NCBI GenBank assembly: GCA_934621385.1
Contig: CAKTUI010000037.1
Location: 1-23,169 of the forward strand
Source: an uncultured Kiritimatiellota bacterium
GTDB lineage: Bacteria; Verrucomicrobiota; Kiritimatiellia; RFP12; UBA1067
Reading direction: 5' to 3'
Length of the DNA: 23,169 bases
Positions within the stretch are counted from its first letter, which is position 1, and the number at the start of each line of letters is the position of its first letter. The notes under the pieces were generated by a model. That model was not told where the DNA came from and did no database searches. It saw only the letters and a list, made by a program, of their open reading frames with translations. Made by a program: the position numbers and the translations under genes. Of the stretch, positions 17,799 to 23,169 are shown piece after piece.

Positions 17799-18776
17799 AT
17801 GAGACCGTATAAGTTCGAAGTCTTCCTCAGGGAGACGCTGTGGGGAGGGGATCGGTTGATTCCCTTCAAGGGGTTGCCTATGCCCCGGTGTTACGTCGGT
17901 GAGAGCTGGGAGATTTCGGGTGTCCCTGCGCACGAGAGCGTCGTGGCGGAGCGCGGCATTTCATCCGATGGCGATGTTGGCCTGACGCTCTCCGCCCTGA
18001 TTGGCAAGTATGGTGCGGAACTTGTCGGCTCGCGCATTTACGAGAAGTTTGGGACGATGTTCCCCCTGCTCGTCAAGTTCATTGATGCGCGGCGCGATCT
18101 TTCCATTCAGGTCCATCCGAACGACGAATTGGCGCGGGCGCGGCACGGTTGCCTTGGAAAGTCCGAGATGTGGTATGTTTTGGAGGCCGAGCCGGGTGCG
18201 AAGGTGTACTCGGGTCTTCGGCGGGCGATTTCGAAGCCCGAGTTTGATCGCTTGGTTTCGCGTGCGCGGACGGGGAATCCGTTCGCGGACGTGGTCGCCG
18301 CGCACGACTCGCATAAGGGTGATGCCTTCTATCTTCCGGCGGGGCGCATCCATTCACTTGGCGCGGGCAACCTGGTGGTTGAGATTCAGCAGGCGAGCGA
18401 CGTCACTTACCGAATCTGCGATTTCGGGCGGACGGATGCCCAGGGGCGGACGCGTGAACTGCATACGGAACTTGCGCGGGATGCGATTGACTATGCGGAT
18501 GTCCAAGCTGAGGCAGATTATCGGGTTCGGTATGACGCGGCGAAAGCGCAAGTGGAACTTGTGAGTTGTCCGTACTTTCGGGTGTCGCTGGTGACGGTCA
18601 CCTCGTCCGCGCACATTGACCTTGGGACGGATTCGTTTGTGATTCTCGTTTGTCTCAAAGGCGCGGCGGAAGTGAACGGCATTTCCGTGCGTCAGGGGGA
18701 GACGGTGCTTGTCCCCGCCTGTTCGAACATTCTGGACATCGTCGGTTCGACGAAGTTCCTTGTGGCAACGGCCTGA
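17799..18776 (+). CDS. manA: mannose-6-phosphate isomerase, class I
   Basis: Interconverts mannose-6-phosphate and fructose-6-phosphate, linking glycolysis to mannose catabolism and GDP-mannose synthesis. 325 residues, the short Bacillus/Bacteroides type. Zinc ligands are visible: Gln104 and His106 in SIQVHPND, Glu123 in KSEMWYV, and the His in AGRIHSLG. The N-terminal LWGGDRLIPFK and VGESWEISG blocks match Bacteroidota homologues well. I chose the ATG at 17799 rather than 17793 because only the former lies one TSS distance after the -10 box. It has its own promoter and no linked sugar genes. Confidence 0.94.
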   Translation: MRPYKFEVFLRETLWGGDRLIPFKGLPMPRCYVGESWEISGVPAHESVVAERGISSDGDVGLTLSALIGKYGAELVGSRIYEKFGTMFPLLVKFIDARRDLSIQVHPNDELARARHGCLGKSEMWYVLEAEPGAKVYSGLRRAISKPEFDRLVSRARTGNPFADVVAAHDSHKGDAFYLPAGRIHSLGAGNLVVEIQQASDVTYRICDFGRTDAQGRTRELHTELARDAIDYADVQAEADYRVRYDAAKAQVELVSCPYFRVSLVTVTSSAHIDLGTDSFVILVCLKGAAEVNGISVRQGETVLVPACSNILDIVGSTKFLVATA

Positions 18777-19092
18777 CTCTTTCACGTGTGCGCCTTCCTG
18801 GGCTTGCCGGACGGCAGGCACGGCAAAACGGCGAAGGGACGGGGCCACGCCCCCGAACCCCTGGTGCTCACTGCGCTTCGGCGGCTCTGCGTGAGACCGA
18901 GCCTTCTGGAGGGGATAGTGTAAGGCTTCGTGAACGATGGGTGGATTTTTCTAACTTGGACTTGGTTGGGTTGCAATTGTCTTCCGTCCGAGTTTCAGTT
19001 AGGACTCGTCCGTCCGACACGGAGCGCAGAAAGCCGGGGAAAGCCCCCGCACAGGCGTTCCAAAGGTTCAGGCGCGGCACTTGTGCGCGAAT
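18777..19092. other. gene-free intergenic stretch with GC-rich hairpins
   Basis: About 315 nt without a supportable gene. It contains short stems such as GGGGC-CAC-GCCCC (near 18842) and GGGG-AAAG-CCCC (near 19035), and one copy of the 13-mer TGCCGGACGGCAG. No promoter or clear terminator with a T-run was found. Confidence 0.6.
18805..18817. repeat. 13-mer repeat TGCCGGACGGCAG, copy 1
   Basis: An exact 13-base sequence, itself nearly palindromic (TGCCG-GA-CGGCA), that occurs again at 19741-19753. The two direct copies bracket the segment with the hypothetical ORF and the 22-bp array. Confidence 0.5.
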
Positions 19093-19341
19093 CTAATCGA
19101 TGTGCCCGTACGCACCCATTCGGCGGGCAAACGCACGACCCTCTTCGGGGTTGTCCGATCCGCAGACATAGACCTTTTCGTTGACAGCAATCAGACAGAC
19201 GCTGCCATTGCGCCGCATACGGGTGAAGTCTGCCATCGTGACTTTGATTGGGGGACTCATCGGATTGAACTCGCGGATGGACAACTGACCCTTGCCATTC
19301 GCGACCATTTCATAGAGACCACAATGGCCACTGCGCTTCAT
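19093..19341 (-). CDS. hypothetical protein, small, possibly a truncated remnant
   Basis: An 82-residue reading frame that I do not recognise. It looks protein-like: an N-terminal CGLYEMVANGKGQLSIREFN, a beta-rich middle with SVCLIAVNEKVYVCGSDN and an ending EGRAFARRMGAYGHID. The frame stays open 17 codons upstream of the ATG (still protein-like, LGTPHPDLW) but has no start there and no good ribosome binding site, and beyond it the 22-bp array begins. It may be the 3' part of a longer gene cut by that array. Confidence 0.4.
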   Translation of the reverse strand: MKRSGHCGLYEMVANGKGQLSIREFNPMSPPIKVTMADFTRMRRNGSVCLIAVNEKVYVCGSDNPEEGRAFARRMGAYGHID

Positions 19342-19387
19342 CCAAAGGTCAGGGTGCGGTGTTCCTAAGGAGTGGGCTAAACAATCC

Positions 19388-19700
19388 CATGACTACGGGC
19401 ATTTCCTCCCTTGATTTGTTGAAATTCCTGTCATGAAAAAGGGCAAGTCAAGTCATCAATAAGGGTCGGACATCTCATGAAGAAGGGTTTGGGATCTTAT
19501 GACAAGCGGAAACCACCACGCTGGTTTGTGAAAAGTAGCGTGGTGGTTTGAACAAACCAGCGTGGTACTTTATCAAAAGTAGCGTGGTACTTTCCCTTTG
19601 TCCTGTACACCTCCGCCCTTAGTTGTGGCATGGTTGACCCTTGTTGATGACTTGGCTTGCCCTTTTTTATGAGAGGAATGACCCTCATTCATGAGCAGGA
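19388..19700. repeat. 22-bp-phased degenerate repeat array forming a large imperfect palindrome
   Basis: Motifs recur in a strict 22-bp register. AAGGG occurs on the plus strand at 19439, 19461 and 19483 (with variants at 19395 and 19505). AGCGTGGT occurs at 19537, 19559 and 19581. CCCTT, the complement, occurs at 19594, 19616, 19638 and 19660 (variant CCCTC at 19682). The left units follow the pattern TCATSAANAAGGGY, and the right units carry the same pattern on the minus strand, so the whole is an inverted arrangement around about 19540-19550. Perfect dyads in the core: 19515-19529 with 19552-19566, and 19510-19522 with 19537-19549, with centres 11 bp apart. 22 is not a multiple of 3, so it is not a coding repeat. 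Confidence 0.85.
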
Positions 19701-19740
19701 CTCGCTCGTCTGATGTGCAGTCGCGGCACTTTGAATGACC

Positions 19741-19753
19741 TGCCGGACGGCAG
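19741..19753. repeat. 13-mer repeat TGCCGGACGGCAG, copy 2
   Basis: Identical to 18805-18817, in the same orientation. It lies just to the right of the 22-bp array. Confidence 0.5.
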
Positions 19754-19794
19754 ACCGGCAGAACTATCTGCCGCGACCAGACCTGTAGCCCGAT

Positions 19795-19979
19795 TGCCCC
19801 TTCTCTCGCGATTGTTCCTCAGTGTCCGCGAGTTTGTGGAGTTCTCCAGCGAGGAACTGATCAAGAAGGCAATCGATGCCCTCGATCACGAGATTGACAT
19901 TCCGAAGCTGACCTACACGGTGAAGACGGTGATGCAGACGGCGGGGAATGCATTTGCCGCCGGAACGCGGTTGTGGTAA
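19795..19979 (+). pseudogene. possible remnant of a restriction endonuclease (type III Res-like) C-terminus
   Basis: A short reading frame with the protein-like segment REFVEFSSEELIKKAIDAL followed by HEIDIPKLTYTVKTVMQT. This resembles a segment near the end of type III restriction subunits, recalled by pattern only. It has no upstream gene body, no convincing start and no partner methyltransferase, so if the likeness is real it is a decayed fragment. It could equally be another helicase-type protein or a chance frame. Confidence 0.3.
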
Positions 19980-19982
19980 AAT
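19974..19982 (+). promoter_or_regulatory. extended -10 promoter ahead of the secreted-protein gene
   Basis: TGGTAAAAT at 19974-19982, identical to the manA box. The first ATG downstream is at 19993, only 10 nt away; the secreted-protein gene starts at 20172. Confidence 0.55.
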
Positions 19983-19992
19983 ATCCGCATCC

Positions 19993-20175
19993 ATGAGCGG
20001 GGCAGTCCAGAGTGCGGTGACGGCGGCGGGGCGCGGGTGCGTCGCGGCGCTTGCGCTCGCCCCCGTCCCGGGAATCCCGTCGGGGACGGTGCGCTACGCC
20101 GTGCGGGACGACATGGGAATGCAGGATGCCAAATTATTGGATCGACGATCCTTTGCGGCGGGAGGTGGCAAATGA
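19993..20175 (+). CDS. hypothetical short ORF upstream of the secreted protein
   Basis: A 60-residue frame beginning at the first ATG after the -10 box and ending in an ATGA overlap with the next gene. It has a hydrophobic stretch (CVAALALAPVPG) but no recognised family. Either a small co-translated protein, a leader peptide, or an untranslated leader; the arrangement (near-leaderless start, 4-base overlap) is the only support. Confidence 0.35.
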   Translation: MSGAVQSAVTAAGRGCVAALALAPVPGIPSGTVRYAVRDDMGMQDAKLLDRRSFAAGGGK

Positions 20176-20798
20176 GAAGCAAATTGATTGGAGCGGTGAT
20201 GGGCGTAATCGTTGCTGTCCTCGCACAGGGGGCGGATTCGCCGGCGGCCTTGCGCGAGGCCCTTTATGCGACATCCAACCTGCGGGGAAAGACGGATGAT
20301 GTGAGCGCCTATCGGATGGCACGGCACCGAATAGGGATGCAACTGAAGAAATGCCAGAATGGGGATGCCATCTGGCGCGAGTGGAACGAGGAATTCCTTC
20401 GCTTCATCGCCCACTCGCCCGACACAAGGGACGTGTGGTTGGAGGAGGGCGGCGTGGAACTGCTGATGAGCGGGTCGGACGGCTCAACCTGCACATCTAC
20501 GAACTGCTGGCTGGCGGCGGCGGACTATTCAAGGCGTGTCTTGGGACTCAGGAGGGCCGCATACGCAGAATGGACAGCTCAAAATCAGGGGCGGGGCGCG
20601 TCCGGGACTTTCGAGTTGGAGGCCGCGCCTGCCTATCGTGAAGCATGGAATCGGCTGGCGGTGGCCGATAGAGCCGTGGAGCCGGCCCTCTATGCGCTGA
20701 CCAACCTGTTCCCTGCGGCCATTCTGCCGAGACTGTCAACGGACGAGGGGGCTGCCTTTTACTCGAATGTTCTACGGCGTGCAGATCTCTGTCCGTGA
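20172..20798 (+). CDS. secreted protein of unknown function
   Basis: A 208-residue protein with a clear signal peptide: charged start MRSK, hydrophobic core LIGAVMGVIVAVL, and a likely cleavage after AQG near residue 20. The mature part is mixed helical with the Trp-rich DAIWREWNEEFLRF and four Cys. I recognise no family. The ATG has GGAGG 6 nt upstream and overlaps the stop of the short upstream ORF, so the two may be coupled. It converges on xpt with a 58-nt gap. Confidence 0.6.
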   Translation: MRSKLIGAVMGVIVAVLAQGADSPAALREALYATSNLRGKTDDVSAYRMARHRIGMQLKKCQNGDAIWREWNEEFLRFIAHSPDTRDVWLEEGGVELLMSGSDGSTCTSTNCWLAAADYSRRVLGLRRAAYAEWTAQNQGRGASGTFELEAAPAYREAWNRLAVADRAVEPALYALTNLFPAAILPRLSTDEGAAFYSNVLRRADLCP

Positions 20799-20856
20799 TT
20801 GCGCTCGGTCGCTGTCTCGTTGCTTCTGGCGGAATGTGCGGATTCTGGGAGTTGGG

Positions 20857-21438
20857 TTAGTCCCGTGCGTTGAACTCAATGATGCCGTTGTCGAGGGACG
20901 CGATTGAGGCCAAGGACTCGATGCGCGCCCCGGGCGTTGCGCGGGCGATGAGGTCGCGTCCGCCCTGGAACGACTTCTCGACCAGGAAGCCAAGCGCGAC
21001 GACGCTCGCCCCCGCCTGATGGCAGAGGTCGGCAAGTCCGCACGCGGCATTTCCGCAAGCGAGGAAGTCGTCGATGATGAGAATCCGCTCCCCCGCGTTC
21101 AGGTATTCGCGTGAGACGAAGACGGTGTAGTCGCGCTTCTTCGTGAAGGAGGTGACCGTCGTCACGAATGCCGTGGACATCGTCTTCGGGACGGCTTTCT
21201 TCGCAAAGACGACGGGTACGCGCATAAGGTAGCCTGCGAAGACCGCCGGAGCGATGCCGCTCGCCTCAATCGTCAGGATCTTGTCGATCTTCAGGTCGGC
21301 GAAGAGGCGCATGAATTCTGCCGCGCACGAGAACATCAGCGCGGAGTCCATCTGGTGGTTGATGAAGTTGTCGACCTTGAGGATGCCGCCGGGGAGGCAC
21401 TTGCCGTCCTTCAAAATTCGCTCTTCGAGTTCTTTCAT
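20857..21438 (-). CDS. xpt: xanthine phosphoribosyltransferase
   Basis: Salvages xanthine with PRPP to give XMP in the cytoplasm. The 193 residues match the Bacillus-type Xpt: start MKELEERILKDGKCLPGGIL, FINHQMD, TIEASGIAPA, and the PRPP-binding loop IIDDFLACGNA at 121-131. The family's KKAVP segment is also present. Its Shine-Dalgarno AAGGAG overlaps the last codons and stop of the upstream permease gene, so the two genes were translated together. The permease is now truncated, leaving the source of transcription unclear; no purine riboswitch is visible. Confidence 0.94.
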   Translation of the reverse strand: MKELEERILKDGKCLPGGILKVDNFINHQMDSALMFSCAAEFMRLFADLKIDKILTIEASGIAPAVFAGYLMRVPVVFAKKAVPKTMSTAFVTTVTSFTKKRDYTVFVSREYLNAGERILIIDDFLACGNAACGLADLCHQAGASVVALGFLVEKSFQGGRDLIARATPGARIESLASIASLDNGIIEFNARD

Positions 21439-21445
21439 TTTCCCT

Positions 21446-22480
21446 TTACTCCTTAATACGAATCAGCGCATTGGACAAAATGGCCACGATGCCGCCGGTG
21501 ACGAGTCCGGACGAGAAGATGCCCTTGACGGCATCCGGGGCGTGTTTGAGAATGTCGGGGCAGAGTTCAACGCCCAACCCCGCGCCGAAGGCCATCGCCA
21601 GGACGAGCGTCTCCTTGCGTCCAATCGTCTGGGTCGCGATGATGCGGACGCCCGCCGCCGCAACCATGCCGAACATGAGGAGTGTCGCACCGCCGAGGAC
21701 GGGGTCCGGCATCGTCGAGAAGAACATGCCGACCACGGGGAAGAGTCCGAGCAGCACGAGCATTGCCGCGATGAAGTATCCGACGTAGCGCGAGGCGACG
21801 CCCGTCAGCTGGATGAGTCCGTTGTTCTGCGCAAAGATTGAGTTCGGGAACGAGTTGAAGAGACCCGCGACTGCGCTGTTCACGCCATCGGCCAGAACGC
21901 CGCCGCGAACGCGGCGATGGTAGCTCTCGTCCGTAATCGAGAGTCCCGAAATCATCGAGTTGGCGGTGATGTCGCCCGAGGCCTCGATGGATGTCACGAG
22001 GTAGACGACGGCAAGGCCGATGATGGAGGCTGGATCGAATGCGATGCCCCACTTGAGCGGGACGGGAATGTTGAACGAGAGGAGCGAGCCCGTCTCGAAC
22101 ATCACCATGTGGAAGCCGAAGAAGGCAATCAGGTAGCCGACGATGATGCCGAAGATGACCGAGCCCATGCGCAGGAACCTATTCGACGAGCAGTTGAACG
22201 CGACAATCGTCAGCAGGACGGCACCGGAAACGGTGAGGTTCTGCCAGCCCGCGAACGGGAACTTCGCATTCTCGGCCATCGAGCCGAATCCGCCGCCACA
22301 GGCGATCACGCCGACCTTGATGAGTCCGAGTCCGATGAGGGTGACGACAATGCCCGAGACAAGCGGCGTAATGATTTTGCGCAGGTGCTTGAAGAGGAAC
22401 GCGGCAATCATCTCGGCCGGTGCCGCGCAGATGCAGCATCCGAAGATGAGCGGCAGGACGAAAGACTGCCGCGTGGACGG
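21446..22480 (-). pseudogene. pbuX: xanthine/uracil permease (NCS2 family), 5'-truncated
   Basis: Encodes about 345 residues of an NCS2 purine transporter: LRKIITPLVSGIVVTLIGL, then ASGDITANSMISG, RRVRGGVLADGVNS, and the signature FAQNNGLIQLTGVASRYVG. Family members have about 450 residues and 14 membrane segments; here roughly the first 110-120 residues, including the first membrane segments and the QGxxF region, are missing. Similarity stops near 22480. The frame stays open upstream but runs antisense through the tRNA genes with no family sequence. No other frame supplies the missing part. Downstream part is intact to the stop, 7 nt before xpt. Confidence 0.8.
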
Positions 22481-22648
22481 TGTGTGCGCATGGGGCGGAC
22501 GGTGATTTTCGTCGGTTTCGTTGCGGCTATGGCCTTGTCTTGGATGGATTGGAAGTGGTTGAGGCTCTGTATTTCTGCATGAAATCTGGAGGTTCGGATT
22601 GGTTTTGACGAGGTAAGGAGTGCGGATAAAATATTTCGCGATACCCCC
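22481..22648. other. spacer at the permease breakpoint, no gene
   Basis: About 170 nt between the end of permease similarity and the tRNA promoter. No coding, no promoter facing the permease and no terminator was found. It presumably replaced the 5' part of the permease gene and its control region. Confidence 0.5.
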
Positions 22649-22678
22649 TTGCACACGGGGCGAATGTTGTGGTATAAT
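22649..22678 (+). promoter_or_regulatory. promoter of the tRNA cluster
   Basis: TTGCAC (22649-22654) and TATAAT (22673-22678) with an 18-bp spacer, and TGG immediately before the -10. The -35 context CCCTTGCAC matches that of the S10 operon promoter. Confidence 0.75.
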
Positions 22679-22696
22679 ATGTCTCGTTTTCGCGAT

Positions 22697-22772
22697 GCGA
22701 GGATAACTCAGTTGGTAGAGTGCCACCTTGCCAAGGTGGTTGTCGCGGGTTCGAATCCCGTTCCTCGCTCCA
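22697..22772 (+). tRNA. tRNA-Gly (anticodon GCC)
   Basis: A 76-nt cloverleaf with encoded CCA. Acceptor GCGAGGA pairs with TCCTCGC; the anticodon stem CCACC/GGTGG encloses TTGCCAA, anticodon GCC at 22730-22732; the T arm is GCGGG-TTCGAAT-CCCGT. First of three tRNAs. Confidence 0.97.
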
Positions 22773-22786
22773 CGAATTCGGTGAAT

Positions 22787-22862
22787 GGGAGCATAGCTCA
22801 GCTGGTAGAGCAAGTGACTCTTAATCACTGGGTCCAGGGTTCGAATCCCTGTGCTCCTACCA
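22787..22862 (+). tRNA. tRNA-Lys (anticodon CTT)
   Basis: A 76-nt cloverleaf with encoded CCA. Acceptor GGGAGCA pairs with TGCTCCT (first pair G-T); the anticodon stem AGTGA/TCACT encloses CTCTTAA, anticodon CTT at 22820-22822; T loop TTCGAAT. 14 nt after tRNA-Gly. Confidence 0.96.
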
Positions 22863-22887
22863 TTCTCACCGTGGACCGAAAACCTGT

Positions 22888-22963
<76 letters not shown>

Positions 22964-22979
22964 AATCCAATCTAACTCG

Positions 22980-23145
22980 GTGTCGTGTAGTTTTCAAAAC
23001 AGGACTGTTCCGCCAATTGCGAGCCGCTTGATTTTATTGAGTTTTTGTTTCGTAGCAAGCTTGTCGGGAGTCCTGTTTTGCTCGGATTCAGTCGTGTCGT
23101 TATCAAAACCGGACTATCGTGGCCTCGTCGGAGTTGTCCTTTGGG
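22980..23145. repeat. direct and inverted repeats downstream of the tRNA genes
   Basis: AAAACAGGACT at 22996-23006 recurs inverted as AGTCCTGTTTT (23069-23079) and directly, with one change, as AAAACCGGACT (23105-23115); a weaker inverted copy is at about 23136-23145. Both direct copies are preceded by GTGTCGT (22980, 23094). No gene was found in this last 206 nt of the window. Confidence 0.65.
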
Positions 23146-23169
23146 CGCTTTCTGTCCGTGAACAGAACG

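Noticed and set aside
19497..19688. A 63-codon minus-strand frame inside the 22-bp array
   Set aside because: Its sequence is explained entirely by the repeat units and has no ribosome binding site.
19388..19700. CRISPR array or tandem coding repeat
   Set aside because: There are no unique spacers between fixed repeats, the units are degenerate and change orientation, and 22 is not a multiple of 3; no cas gene is present.
21439..22660. Purine riboswitch ahead of the permease/xpt pair
   Set aside because: No paired-arm structure with the conserved purine-aptamer loops could be seen on the minus strand; the original upstream region appears lost.
22481..22828. N-terminal extension of the permease frame through the tRNA region
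   Set aside because: The translated residues are antisense to tRNA-Gly and part of tRNA-Lys and have no membrane character, so they are not the missing permease N-terminus.

Overview
The window is a GC-rich bacterial chromosome segment dominated by housekeeping genes, with one disturbed accessory patch near the right end. I cannot place the organism firmly. It is a bacterium with a classical S10-spc gene order, a zinc-type S14 and L32, luxS, a short AccA and a manA resembling those of gut Bacteroidota. The gene set and the extended -10 promoters would fit a gut-associated PVC-type lineage (for example Kiritimatiellae or Lentisphaeria), but that is inference from impression only.

Layout. 1-386: promoter region and a roughly 250-nt structured leader. 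387-8829: one uninterrupted plus-strand S10-spc operon, rpsJ to rplO, with no rpmC (L29), no rpmD (L30) and no secY; it ends at a strong terminator (8851-8885). 8908-9801: an acyl-CoA thioesterase (+) converging on luxS (-). 9894-12145: an XRE-cupin regulator followed by accD and accA, which encode the acetyl-CoA carboxylase carboxyltransferase. 12167-17702: yceD, rpmF, plsX, leuS, a ThyX-like protein and a HAD phosphatase, tightly packed, with a good promoter inside yceD ahead of rpmF. 17799-18776: manA. 18777-20171: gene-poor and decayed, with one small hypothetical ORF, a possible restriction-enzyme remnant, and a striking array of 22-bp-spaced motifs arranged as a large imperfect palindrome (19388-19700). 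20172-20798: a secreted protein of unknown function. 20857-22480 (-): intact xpt preceded by a xanthine permease gene that has lost its 5' third. 22697-22963: tRNA-Gly, tRNA-Lys and tRNA-Phe, followed by another set of repeats at the right edge.

How the genes fit together. The left 12 kb couples ribosome production (S10-spc, rpmF) to membrane lipid synthesis (accDA, plsX), a common bacterial association. Promoters share an extended -10 of the form TGGTAWAATA, and at least three genes have their ATG exactly where transcription should start, so leaderless mRNAs are likely. The most unusual signal is the 22-bp-phased array at 19388-19700; I do not recognise it as any known element.
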